From assembly GCF_002864685.1 (NCBI RefSeq), contig NZ_NMQZ01000021.1:1-64000 (forward strand): a DNA stretch of 64,000 nt, in the 5' to 3' direction. This document shows positions 43,428-52,490 of this stretch, piece by piece. A model generated the notes under the pieces. It did no database searches. It had not been told where the DNA came from and worked only from the letters and a program-made list of their open reading frames with translations. The stretch is from Alloalcanivorax mobilis. GTDB lineage: Bacteria; Pseudomonadota; Gammaproteobacteria; Pseudomonadales; Alcanivoracaceae. The translations under genes and the position numbers were made by a program. Within the stretch, counting starts at the first letter, position 1. Every line of letters begins with the position of its first letter.

Positions 43428-44609
43428 ATGTCACGACCCTATCCCCTGGCTTTGCCCTTTGTGCTCGCCCTGACCATGGCGCTGGGCCCGTTCTCCATTG
43501 ACGCCTACTTGCCCGCTTTTCCGGCCATGGCCGAGGCACTGGGCGTCAACATTGGCGAGGTGGCGCGCAGCCTCTCGATCTATGTGTTCGGTCTGGCGGT
43601 GGGGCAGTTGGTGGGTGGGCCGTTGTCGGATCACATCGGCCGTGCCCGGGTGATGTACGCCGGGCTGGGCATTTTTATCGTCGCCTGCGTGGGCGTCAGC
43701 CAGGCCGGCTCCCTGGAAACGTTGCTGCGGTGGCGGGCGGCGCAGGCGTTTGGCGGTGGCTGGGTGATGGTGCTGGTGCCGGCGTTGGTGCGTGACCGGG
43801 TCAGGGGCCGTGACGCCGCCAAGCTGTTCAGCATGATTGGCCTGATCATGGTGGTGGCGCCGGGGGTGGCGCCGAGCATTGGCAGCGCATTGCTGGCGGT
43901 GGGAAGCTGGCGTACTGTTTTCCAGTTTCTGGCGGTTTACGCGCTCGGGCTGATCCCTCTGATTACCCTGTTCGTGTTGCGCTCGGCGGCGCCCAAGAAC
44001 AGCACCCCGGCGCCCCGGGAATCCTTGCTGACCCGCTATCGGTCGGTGTTCACCACCACCCCGGCCCTGCCGTTTCTGTTCCTGCAGGCGTTCGCGTTCT
44101 CGGTGATGATGCTGTTCATCACCCACTCTTCGTTTATCTATCAGGAGCACTTCGGGCAGTCCGAATCGGTGTTCGCCCTGTTGTTCGGGGCCAATATCGT
44201 GATGATGCTGCTGGTGAATCTCGCCAACCGGGCGGTGCTGAACCGCTTCACCTCGCGGCAGATTCTGATCACCTGCCTGAGCGTGCAGTTCGTCGGGGTA
44301 TTGCTGCTGGCGGTGATGACCTGGACCGGCGCCTCGGTGTGGCTGTTTCTGCCGGCGATGATGATCACGGTGGGCGCCCAGGGTGGCGTGGCACCCAACA
44401 ATCAGGCCTGTTTCATGGAGTTCTTCGAGCGCCATGGCGGCACCGCCGCGTCGCTGTTGGGGGCGGCGCAGTTCGGCGTCGCCGGCCTGCTCAGCGCGCT
44501 CTCCACACTGATGCCGGAAACCCTCGGTTCGGTGATCGCCGCCATGTTTATCTGCTCTTCGATCTGCATGATGATCGTGGTAAGGGTGCTGCGGCCGGGG
44601 CGCGACTGA
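43428..44609 (+). CDS. Bcr/CflA family MFS drug efflux carrier
   Basis: 393 residues with twelve helices. ALGPFSIDAYLPAFPAMAEALG is the Bcr/CflA start motif. GGPLSDHIGRARVM is the MFS loop 2-3 motif, and APGVAPSIGSALL is motif C of drug antiporters. It exports small drugs in exchange for protons. Expression may depend on the AT-rich dyad just upstream. No regulator is adjacent. Confidence 0.88.
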   Translation: MSRPYPLALPFVLALTMALGPFSIDAYLPAFPAMAEALGVNIGEVARSLSIYVFGLAVGQLVGGPLSDHIGRARVMYAGLGIFIVACVGVSQAGSLETLLRWRAAQAFGGGWVMVLVPALVRDRVRGRDAAKLFSMIGLIMVVAPGVAPSIGSALLAVGSWRTVFQFLAVYALGLIPLITLFVLRSAAPKNSTPAPRESLLTRYRSVFTTTPALPFLFLQAFAFSVMMLFITHSSFIYQEHFGQSESVFALLFGANIVMMLLVNLANRAVLNRFTSRQILITCLSVQFVGVLLLAVMTWTGASVWLFLPAMMITVGAQGGVAPNNQACFMEFFERHGGTAASLLGAAQFGVAGLLSALSTLMPETLGSVIAAMFICSSICMMIVVRVLRPGRD

Positions 44610-44718
44610 GTCACGGCCGATGAAAATTGTTGTGCGGCGCCGGAACTCTTTGTCCGGATGCCTGCCTCACAGCCCGGTGGCGGCCCGCCCCCCGTTATTG
44701 TTTGCGCGATTCGAGACC

Positions 44719-45726
44719 ATGCCCTCATTCCGTACTTTTCTCTGCCTGTTTTTGGTTGTGCCCGGCACCGGTGCCCTGGCGGACACCGTCTGGCTGACCA
44801 ACGGCGACCGAATGACCGGCAAGATCGTGCTGATGGACAGCAGTAAACTGCTTTTGGAAACGCCCTACGCCGGCTCCGTGCCCATCGATCGCGCCATGAT
44901 CAGCACCCTGCAGAGCGACGAAGCCTTACTGATTCAGTGGCCGGGCAGCCGGGGCGAGGTGAGCCGTGCAATACGGGCGGCGGAGCCGGGCACGGTGACG
45001 CTGCAAAACGGCGCCGACACCACCCTGGCGTTGACCGGCATCAGCCAGATTTTGCGGCCTAAACCCCTGATTCAGGACCTTCAGTGGACCGGCGATCTGG
45101 ATTTCGACATTCACTATGTGCGCGCCGAGCGCGACACCGACGACTTCGATCTGTCGCTCAACAACCAGGCCCGCCACGGCCCCTGGCGGCATAATATTCA
45201 GGGCGATTACAACCGCAAGTTCGCCGATGGCGAGCGCATCGAGCAGGACTGGAGCGCCAAGTACGCGCTTGACCGCTTTCTCAGCGAGAGCCGCTTCTGG
45301 CAGGGCCGTTATGAATATCAGCGGGATTGGTTCGAAGACGTGCGCCGGCGGCGCACGGTGGGCACTGGCCCGGGTTATCAGTTCTGGGACAATGAACTGG
45401 GCGCCTTCTCGCTGGCCTGGCTGCTCAGCTACAATCAATACAGTTACGCCGAGGAAAACGACGAAGATTTCTACGGCCTGAGCATGCAATGGGACTACAA
45501 CCGTTTTCTGGTCGGCAAGACTTTCGAGCTGTTCAGCCAGGGCAGCGTCGGCAGGGCGATCACCGGCGCTGATGGCGGCTACGCGGTGGACGCGGCCATT
45601 GGCCTGCGCTACATGCTCACCGATTGGGCGTCGCTGAGCCTGAAAGCCGAGACCGATCTGGTCAAGGACTCCACCGAAGACCTGGACGAAACCGACTACA
45701 GTCTGGGGCTGGGCATCGGCTGGTAA
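44719..45726 (+). CDS. DUF481 outer-membrane beta-barrel protein
   Basis: 335 residues. The signal peptide (1-20, ending GALA) is followed by a small N-terminal domain (about 21-110; TVWLTNGDRMTGKIVLMD). A DUF481 barrel follows, of alternating polar and aromatic residues and the ending YSLGLGIGW. Likely in the outer membrane or periplasm; salt-stress-induced relatives are known. The upstream frame from 44620 has no signal peptide at its start. The function of the family is not established. Confidence 0.83.
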   Translation: MPSFRTFLCLFLVVPGTGALADTVWLTNGDRMTGKIVLMDSSKLLLETPYAGSVPIDRAMISTLQSDEALLIQWPGSRGEVSRAIRAAEPGTVTLQNGADTTLALTGISQILRPKPLIQDLQWTGDLDFDIHYVRAERDTDDFDLSLNNQARHGPWRHNIQGDYNRKFADGERIEQDWSAKYALDRFLSESRFWQGRYEYQRDWFEDVRRRRTVGTGPGYQFWDNELGAFSLAWLLSYNQYSYAEENDEDFYGLSMQWDYNRFLVGKTFELFSQGSVGRAITGADGGYAVDAAIGLRYMLTDWASLSLKAETDLVKDSTEDLDETDYSLGLGIGW

Positions 45727-45763
45727 CAGCACGGATCACACCATCGAACGCACGGAGGGCACC

Positions 45764-46030
45764 ATGGCAACCGGCTGGGCTCGTGACGGAGCCGTTCAGG
45801 ATCAAATCGACAGCACCGTGGATTCCGCGGTGGAGCACGCGCGCAGCCGGCTGCCGGCGGGGCGCGGCCTGACCCATTGCGAGGAATGCGAAGCACCGAT
45901 TCCCGAGGCGCGCCGCCAGGCGTTGCCCGGGGTGCGGCTGTGCGTGGCCTGCCAGAGTGAGCGCGACGAAGCCGAAGTGCGCTCGGAGGGGTACAACCGG
46001 CGCGGCAGCAAAGACAGCCAACTGCGCTGA
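45764..46030 (+). CDS. DksA/TraR-type C4 zinc-finger protein
   Basis: 88 residues with the C4 zinc finger Cys39-x2-Cys42 and Cys60-x2-Cys63. The family motif HCEECEAPIPEARRQALPGVR is nearly complete (two stretches shown). It lacks the DksA coiled-coil tip, as in YbiI and TraR. It may bind RNA polymerase's secondary channel. GGAGGG lies 4 nt before the ATG. Confidence 0.88.
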   Translation: MATGWARDGAVQDQIDSTVDSAVEHARSRLPAGRGLTHCEECEAPIPEARRQALPGVRLCVACQSERDEAEVRSEGYNRRGSKDSQLR

Positions 46031-46122
46031 ACCGGCGGCAAACGGCGGCCCGCCTTTTTGCTATCATGGCGCCGCCGCCCGCCCGGGTGGCCCGACTCCT
46101 CACTTCCCGGCCGAGACCCGTT

Positions 46123-46533
46123 ATGAAACTGGTGATTCGCTACTTTTTCCGCACCCTGCGCGTATTGCTCACCCCGGTGATGCTGCTGGCCGAAACGCTG
46201 AGCACGCCCAAGCGCCGCCAACGAGCGCCGCGGCAACAGCTCGAAATCGATCAGGCTTGCCAGCAACTGGCGCTGTATCAATTCAAGGCGTGTCCGTTTT
46301 GCATCAAGGTGCGCAAGGAAATTGCCCGCCTCGGGCTGAACATCGAAACCCGTGACGCCCAGCACATCGCCGAGCACCGGCAGGCGCTGAGCGAAGGCGG
46401 TGGCCGGGTTAAAGTGCCGTGCCTGCGTATTGACGGGGATGGCGGCGAGACCGAGTGGCTGTATGAGTCCGATCGCATCAAGGCGTGGCTGGCCGAGCGG
46501 TTCGACGACGCCGTGCCGGCGTCTTCCCGCTGA
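46123..46533 (+). CDS. Glutaredoxin with N-terminal extension
   Basis: 136 residues. A hydrophobic N-terminal segment (about 5-25) precedes a glutaredoxin domain with active site Cys57-Pro-Phe-Cys60 and KVPCLRI. It reduces disulfides with glutathione. The hydrophobic start suggests membrane attachment. A start at 46066 is open but unsupported. Confidence 0.83.
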   Translation: MKLVIRYFFRTLRVLLTPVMLLAETLSTPKRRQRAPRQQLEIDQACQQLALYQFKACPFCIKVRKEIARLGLNIETRDAQHIAEHRQALSEGGGRVKVPCLRIDGDGGETEWLYESDRIKAWLAERFDDAVPASSR

Positions 46534-46621
46534 CCCTGACGGATCTCGGCGTGGTAGCGGCCTGCAAGGCTGGCCATCGAGCGCGGCGATGATCTGTTCG
46601 CCGGCCTTTGGCCGAAGCGGC

Positions 46622-47719
46622 TCAGTGGCCGAGAAATTCTGACACGATGCTCAGCGACTCGATGTTGTCGCACACCAGTTTGATGCACACCAATAGCGGT
46701 ACCGCGATCAGAATACCGACCACGCCCCACATCCAGCCCCACAACAGAATCGACAGAAACACCGCCACCGGGCTCAGCGCCAGCCGGTGCCCGGCGATGG
46801 TGGGTGTGATGAACTGGCCTTCAAGAACGTTGAAGGCCAGCACCACCGCCGGGGGCAGAACGATATCCAGCAACCCGCCCTGAAAGGTGAGCAGGCAGAC
46901 CGCCAGCAACACGGTGGTGCTGATCACCGAGCCCACATAGGGAGCGTAATTCAACAGCCCGACCATGGCGCCGAACAGCACCGGGTTGGGCACATCGAAC
47001 AGGTAGAGAGTCAACGCGGCCACCGCCGCCAGAGCCAGGTTAATCAGGGTAATGGTGCCCAGATAGGTGGCAATGCTGGTTTGAATCAAACGCACTGTTT
47101 CCACCGCCGCCCGTTTGTCGTGAAATTGCGGAATCACCCGCACCAGCTTGCGCAAGAAAGTGTCGCCGGAGGCGAGCATGAAATAGAGCAGAATCACGCT
47201 CAGGGTGATGCCGTACAGCGCCGACCAGGTGCCGTTGAGCAGCCACTGCACTGGCGACCATTGAGTGCCCGCGCTGTTATCCTTGTTCTGCTCGCCGGGA
47301 GCCATTTGATCGAGCTGCCGCCTGGCTTGTTGCAGCTTTTCAATCGGTGCTTGCAAATTCTGCAGTTTCAGCTCGATGCGCTGCAGGTCCTGGGGTGCTT
47401 TTTGCAGCCACTGCTCGGCCGGTTTTGACAGGCCGTACAGAGAGCCGAACGCAAAAGCCAGCACCGCCACCACCGCCACCGCGGCGCTCACCGGCGGCGG
47501 AATTTTCAGTACCCGCAAGGCGCGCACCACCGGGGTAAAGATCAGGCTGATCAGAAAGGCGACGATCAGTGGGATAAACAGGGTGGCGGCGAAGTACAGG
47601 GTATACATCACCAGCAACACAAAGATGCCGGTCAGCATGGCCGAGCGCACGCTGACCTGAGTGACCAGGTTGTCCCGGTCTACGGGGGGGCGGGATTCTG
47701 GCGTGGGCGTGGAAGGCAT
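46622..47719 (-). CDS. AI-2E family transporter (PerM-like)
   Basis: 365 residues with eight membrane helices. YTLYFAATLFIPLIVAFLIS and LNYAPYVGSVIS are characteristic of the AI-2E family, as is the C-terminal GPIVLLLSLLFWGWL-type block (here VAVFLSILLWGWMWGVVG). The large loop after helix 3 is coiled (about 105-150). Despite the name, most members are Na+/H+ antiporters or permeases of unknown substrate. Confidence 0.88.
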   Translation of the reverse strand: MPSTPTPESRPPVDRDNLVTQVSVRSAMLTGIFVLLVMYTLYFAATLFIPLIVAFLISLIFTPVVRALRVLKIPPPVSAAVAVVAVLAFAFGSLYGLSKPAEQWLQKAPQDLQRIELKLQNLQAPIEKLQQARRQLDQMAPGEQNKDNSAGTQWSPVQWLLNGTWSALYGITLSVILLYFMLASGDTFLRKLVRVIPQFHDKRAAVETVRLIQTSIATYLGTITLINLALAAVAALTLYLFDVPNPVLFGAMVGLLNYAPYVGSVISTTVLLAVCLLTFQGGLLDIVLPPAVVLAFNVLEGQFITPTIAGHRLALSPVAVFLSILLWGWMWGVVGILIAVPLLVCIKLVCDNIESLSIVSEFLGH

Positions 47720-48076
47720 GACGTGTCCGCGATTTGGTGGCGTGGTCGGCTTGGGAACGGCTGTCGCTGGCCCGGTTTTTATCCCATCGTTTGATTAACG
47801 GCATCATACCGAAGCATCTTCACGCCGACTGTTAAAATGGTTGCCGACCGTATTACAACTGGTGGCGTTCGCTGCCGTTGGCGGCACGCCCGCTCGGCCG
47901 CGATTTCCGTCGCACGCCCTCCGCATGTCCCTAATGGATGATTCGGGGAAACCCTGTTGCTGTTTCCCGTTGGCAATGGAGGTATAAGGTGCGGATAGCA
48001 ATATTTGAACCCTTATTCCGCACAGCGGAACCGTGATGCGACTTTTATTACAACAACATCAAAACGGGAGAGATCA
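47720..48076. other. Control region of the TAXI-TRAP operon
   Basis: About 355 bp without a gene. It includes the operator-like palindrome at 48016-48030 and an AT-rich stretch just before the solute-binding-protein gene. The rest shows nothing recognisable. Confidence 0.4.
48016..48030 (+). promoter_or_regulatory. IclR-type operator palindrome
   Basis: TTCCGC-ACA-GCGGAA is a perfect 6-bp inverted repeat with a 3-nt centre, 46 nt before the start of the TAXI gene. It has the shape of IclR/GntR-type operators, but the binder is not encoded nearby. Confidence 0.45.
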
Positions 48077-49237
48077 ATGAGAACTATCCAGCGAGGGCTG
48101 ACCCTCCTCTGCGCCTTGATGGTGCTGCCCGGCGTGGCTTTTTCCGCGAAAGACGTCAACCTTCCCAACACCATCGCCATGACCGCCTACGGCACCGGCT
48201 CCGCCGGCTACACGCAGATGGTGTCGGTGGGCAACCTGCTACAGAACGAGTACGGCACCTCGCTGCGCATTCTGCCGGGCGAAAATGACGTGTCACGAAT
48301 GACGCCCCTGCGTACCGGCCGGGTGCCGATGTGCGCGTGCGGCATCGCCAGCTATTACGGCTCCGAAGGCGTGCTGATGTTCGCCGGCCCGAAGTGGGGG
48401 CCGCAGCCGATTCGCGTGATCGCCACTTCCATCGCCAGCTTCGGGCTGGGCGTGGCGGTGGCTGGTGACATCGATGTGAAAACCCCGGCCGATCTGAAGG
48501 GGAAACGGGTGTCCTACATTCGCGGCGACGACGCTTTGAATCTGGGCACCGAGGCTTTCCTGGCCTTCGGCGGGCTCACCTGGGACGACGTGGAACGGGT
48601 GGAGTTTCCCGGCTACGGGCGCGCCTTCGATGGCATCATCGCCAATCAGAGCGACACCGCTTTCACCATGAGCGTGGCACCGCCGGCCCAGCAACTGGCC
48701 GCCAGCCCCCGTGGCATCGTCTGGCCGCGTCTCGACCCGAACGACAAACAAGGCTGGCAGCGGCTGCAAGCGGTGGCGCCTTACTTCCAGCCGCACCAGG
48801 TGACTCTGGCGGCGGGTGAGTACAGCAAGGACAAGCCCTGGGTAGGCGCCAGCTATCCGTACCCGATCCTGGTCGCCAACGCGGATGAAAAAAGCGGACT
48901 GGCCGGCAATCTGATCAAGGTGCTGATCGAGGACTTCGATAAATATAAGGACGCGGCACCGGGCAACAGCGGCTATGCCCTGGATCAGCAGAACATGAAA
49001 TGGGTGATCCCGTTCCACGATGAAGTGGTGGCCTATTACAAAAAAATCGGCCACTGGAGCGATGAGATGCAAGCCCACCAGGATCGTCTTGTGAAGCGCC
49101 AGCAGGTGCTCAAGAGTGCCTGGGACGCCTTCACCGGTGCCAACCCGCCGGACGACGAAGAGGCGTTCAGCAAGGCTTGGATGACGGCGCGCGCCAAGGC
49201 GCTTGAGGCTGAAGGCATGAATCCGGTGTTTCGTTGA
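48077..49237 (+). CDS. TAXI-type TRAP transporter solute-binding protein
   Basis: 386 residues with a signal peptide (1-23, ending AFSA). IAMTAYGTGSAGYTQMVSVGNLL is the TAXI start, and the remainder is a two-lobed periplasmic binding protein. GDIDVKTPADLKGKRVSYIRG is the family hinge. It captures a carboxylate-type substrate and delivers it to the fused permease 30 nt downstream. GGGAGAG precedes the ATG. The substrate is unknown; glutamate-like and aromatic-acid relatives are known. Confidence 0.88.
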   Translation: MRTIQRGLTLLCALMVLPGVAFSAKDVNLPNTIAMTAYGTGSAGYTQMVSVGNLLQNEYGTSLRILPGENDVSRMTPLRTGRVPMCACGIASYYGSEGVLMFAGPKWGPQPIRVIATSIASFGLGVAVAGDIDVKTPADLKGKRVSYIRGDDALNLGTEAFLAFGGLTWDDVERVEFPGYGRAFDGIIANQSDTAFTMSVAPPAQQLAASPRGIVWPRLDPNDKQGWQRLQAVAPYFQPHQVTLAAGEYSKDKPWVGASYPYPILVANADEKSGLAGNLIKVLIEDFDKYKDAAPGNSGYALDQQNMKWVIPFHDEVVAYYKKIGHWSDEMQAHQDRLVKRQQVLKSAWDAFTGANPPDDEEAFSKAWMTARAKALEAEGMNPVFR

Positions 49238-49269
49238 GCCGCGGCTCGCACCGAAAGGAGCAGCACGCC

Positions 49270-51255
49270 GTGGAATCAACAACCGAACCGTCCGCCGGGC
49301 AGGTGTCCGGCATTCGGGAACTGCAGGGCTTCTGGCTCTGGGTTCCGCGTCTGGCGACCGTGGCGCTGACGCTGATGACCCTGGATTACGTGTTGAATCT
49401 GGGGTACCTGAAAATCATCACCGCGGTGGAAAGCCAGTTTCTCTACACCGTGGTGGCGTTGATGTTGCCGCTGGTGTTTGTGATGTGGCCGATCCGGGCC
49501 GGGTGCTCGCCGCGTAAGGTGCCCTGGTACGATGTGCTGCTGTTTGTGATCGCCGTGGCCACGTGCGGGTTCTTTGTTTATAACGCCGAACGCATTCTCG
49601 ATAACGGTTGGGAATACGAAGCTCCGCGCCACGCCATGCTGATGAGCTTTCTGCTCTGGGTGCTGGTGGTGGAGGCGGTGCGCCGGGCCGGCGGGCTGGC
49701 GCTGGCGTGCATTGTCGGCGTGGCCGGTGCCTATCCGCTGTTCGCTGATCTGATGCCCGGGCCGATCCAGGGCTTTCCTTCGTCGCCGGAACAGACCGCG
49801 ATCTACCACGCCATGAGCCGGGAAAGTATTTTTGGTATCCCACTGCAGGCGTTCGCCAATCTGGTGATTGGCTTTTTGCTGTTCGGCGTGGCGTTACAAA
49901 AAACCGGCGGCGGCAAATTCTTCATCAACCTGGCCTTCGCGCTTCTTGGCCATGTGCGCGGTGGCCCGGCCAAGGTGTCGATCTTTTCCAGCGGCCTGAT
50001 GGGCTCGATGAGCGGCAGTGTGATCACCAACGTGCTGACCACCGGCGTGCTTACCATTCCCGCCATGCGCCGGGTCGGCTTCGGCCGCGCCTACGCCGCC
50101 GGCGTGGAAGCCTGCGCCTCCACCGGTGGCGTGCTGATGCCCCCGGTGATGGGCGCCACCGCCTTTGTGATGGCAAGCTTCCTGAACATTCCCTACAGCA
50201 CCATCGCATTGGCGGCGGTGGTACCGTCGTTGTTGTTCTATCTGGGGTTGTTTATCCAGATCGATGCCTACGCGGCCAAACATAAACTGGAAGGCTTGCC
50301 GGAAGAGGAGTTGCCGTCACTCCGGCAGACCCTCAAAGAAGGCTGGTACTTCGTGTTCGTGTTCGTGCTGCTGATCTGGATGCTGTTTTATCTGCGCCAG
50401 GAAGCGATCGCGCCGTTCTACGCCACCGCACTGCTGTTGGTGATCAATCAGATTCTGCCTTATCAGCGTTGGGGCTGGAGCGATGTGTGCGACTTTTTTT
50501 CCAGCACGGGCAAACTGTTCGCTGAACTGATCACCATTCTGGCCGGTGTCGGGCTGTTGGTCGGGGCGCTGTCGGTGACCGGTCTTTCCGGCACCATCGC
50601 CAACGACCTGATCTACATCGCCGGGGGCAATCCGTTGGTGTTGTTGATGATGGGCGCGCTGACCAGCTTTATTCTCGGCATCGGCATGACGGTGACCGCG
50701 GCGTACATTTTTCTCGCCGTGGCGTTGGCACCAGCGTTAATCCAGGGTGGCGGCATGGACCCGTTGGCGGTGCATCTGTTCATTCTTTACTGGGGTATGC
50801 TCAGCTTTATTACCCCACCGGTGGCGCTGGGCGCGTTTGCCGCCGCCACCGTGTCTGGCGCGCGGCCCATGGAAACCGGCCTCAACGCCATGCGGCTGGG
50901 CAGCGTGATCTACTTCGTGCCGTTCCTGTTCGTGCTCAACCCGGCGCTGATTCTGCAGGGGCAATGGCAGGAAATCGTGGTGGTGCTCGGGCAGGCGCTG
51001 GTCGGCGTGGTGCTGATCGCCAGCGCCATGCAGGGCTACTTGATCGGGGTCGGTGATCTGACCGTGCACCGCCTTCTGCAGTGGCCGCTGCGTGGCATGC
51101 TGATCGTGGGTGGCATGAGCTTCGCGATTCCCGGTGGTGGCCCGGTGCCGCTGGACCACAGTGAGCTGTTCCTGCTCAGCCTGGCATTGACGCTGCCCGC
51201 GTTGGCGCTGGGTGTCTGGCTGAATCGCAGGCCGGTCCCGGTGCGTGGTACCTGA
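49270..51255 (+). CDS. TRAP transporter fused 4TM/12TM permease
   Basis: 661 residues from GTG at 49270, with AAAGGAG 9 nt upstream; a TTG at 49234 overlapping the previous stop is rejected. About four N-terminal helices correspond to the DctQ subunit and about twelve to DctM. GSMSGSVITNVLTTGVLTIPAM and ITPPVALGAFAAATVSG are the DctM gate motifs. It imports the substrate with Na+ together with the TAXI protein. Confidence 0.9.
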   Translation: MESTTEPSAGQVSGIRELQGFWLWVPRLATVALTLMTLDYVLNLGYLKIITAVESQFLYTVVALMLPLVFVMWPIRAGCSPRKVPWYDVLLFVIAVATCGFFVYNAERILDNGWEYEAPRHAMLMSFLLWVLVVEAVRRAGGLALACIVGVAGAYPLFADLMPGPIQGFPSSPEQTAIYHAMSRESIFGIPLQAFANLVIGFLLFGVALQKTGGGKFFINLAFALLGHVRGGPAKVSIFSSGLMGSMSGSVITNVLTTGVLTIPAMRRVGFGRAYAAGVEACASTGGVLMPPVMGATAFVMASFLNIPYSTIALAAVVPSLLFYLGLFIQIDAYAAKHKLEGLPEEELPSLRQTLKEGWYFVFVFVLLIWMLFYLRQEAIAPFYATALLLVINQILPYQRWGWSDVCDFFSSTGKLFAELITILAGVGLLVGALSVTGLSGTIANDLIYIAGGNPLVLLMMGALTSFILGIGMTVTAAYIFLAVALAPALIQGGGMDPLAVHLFILYWGMLSFITPPVALGAFAAATVSGARPMETGLNAMRLGSVIYFVPFLFVLNPALILQGQWQEIVVVLGQALVGVVLIASAMQGYLIGVGDLTVHRLLQWPLRGMLIVGGMSFAIPGGGPVPLDHSELFLLSLALTLPALALGVWLNRRPVPVRGT

Positions 51256-51455
51256 GTCACTCGCCCGGGCTGTACCAACGTGTTCTGGCGCCGGCTTGCC
51301 GGCGCCAACTTCTTATCCGGCCCCGGTGACGTTATATTGCCGGTGCGCCCTCGCCCGATCCGCTCTCTGAAACCTTCCGCGGCGCGGGCCAACAGGCTGG
51401 TTCGGCGTTGCGCCCCCATGCCTTCTTCCCCTCTTCTTGGCCAGGAGCAGTACCG

Positions 51456-52421
51456 ATGAAAGCGGCGGTTCTTGACGCGCTGGGCAGCACGCCCGCTTAC
51501 GGAGATTTCGACGAGCCCGGCCTGGTCGGCGATGAAACGCTGATCCAGGTCACGGCGGCGGCGATCAAACCGCTGGATCGGATGATCGCCGCCGGTACCC
51601 ACTACAGCAGCCCGAAGACCTTGCCGGTGGTGTGTGGCATGGATGGCACCGGAGTCGATGATCGTGGCCAGCGGGTTTATTTTTCCACCCTGCGGCGGCC
51701 GTTTGGCACCATGGCGGAGCGGGCGCCGGCGGCCTGGACGGTGCCGCTGCCGGCGGGGTTGGACGACGCGGTGGCGGCGGCGGTGGTGAACCCGGCGCTG
51801 GCCGCCTGGCTGCCGCTGGTGTGGCGGGCGGCGATGGCGCCCGGCGAAACGGTATTGATCATGGGTGCCACCGGCGCGGCCGGCCACATGGCGGTCAAGG
51901 CAGCGCGCTTGTTGGGGGCCGGGCGGGTGATCGCCGCCGGCCGGCGCCAGCAGGTGCTGGCGGCGCTGGACGCCGACGCCACCATCGATCTGCGCTTGCC
52001 GGAACCGGCCCTGCGCGAGGCCTTCGCCGAGCACGCCGCCGACATTAATGTGGTGGTCGATTATGTGTGGGGGCCGCCGGTGGAGAGCCTGATCGCCGAA
52101 CTGGTCTCGCCGAACCTGCACACCGCTGGTGGTGAAGGGGCCGGGGTTCGGCTGGTGGCGGTGGGCGAAATGGCCGGGCGCACCGTGGCATTGCCTTCGG
52201 GGGCGTTGCGCGGTTCCTGGTTGAACATTATCGGCAGTGGCACCGGCAATTTTCCGCCAGCGGACAAGATGCGTGACATCGTTGCCGAGATTCTCGATTA
52301 CGCGGCGAGCGGGGTGCTGGAGATCGATGTGGAGCGGCTGCCGCTTGGCGATGTCGAACAGGCCTGGCCGCGCGCCGGCGCCGGTGATCGGCGCCTTGTT
52401 CTGTGCCCGGAGCCGCGTTGA
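51456..52421 (+). CDS. Quinone oxidoreductase-like MDR enzyme
   Basis: 321 residues of the medium-chain dehydrogenase family without zinc ligands. GATGAAGHMAVKAARLLGA is the NADPH loop, and the N-terminal catalytic domain is degenerate GroES-like. It probably reduces quinones or enones. CAGGAGC precedes the ATG; the frame upstream of it is open but not supported. The adjacent TRAP genes do not obviously relate. Confidence 0.82.
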   Translation: MKAAVLDALGSTPAYGDFDEPGLVGDETLIQVTAAAIKPLDRMIAAGTHYSSPKTLPVVCGMDGTGVDDRGQRVYFSTLRRPFGTMAERAPAAWTVPLPAGLDDAVAAAVVNPALAAWLPLVWRAAMAPGETVLIMGATGAAGHMAVKAARLLGAGRVIAAGRRQQVLAALDADATIDLRLPEPALREAFAEHAADINVVVDYVWGPPVESLIAELVSPNLHTAGGEGAGVRLVAVGEMAGRTVALPSGALRGSWLNIIGSGTGNFPPADKMRDIVAEILDYAASGVLEIDVERLPLGDVEQAWPRAGAGDRRLVLCPEPR

Positions 52422-52490
52422 GGCTTATTGTCCGGGCAATCGCGGTGAAGGTGTGGCCGGCGGCGCTGCCGCCGGCCTGAGGAGACGTGT

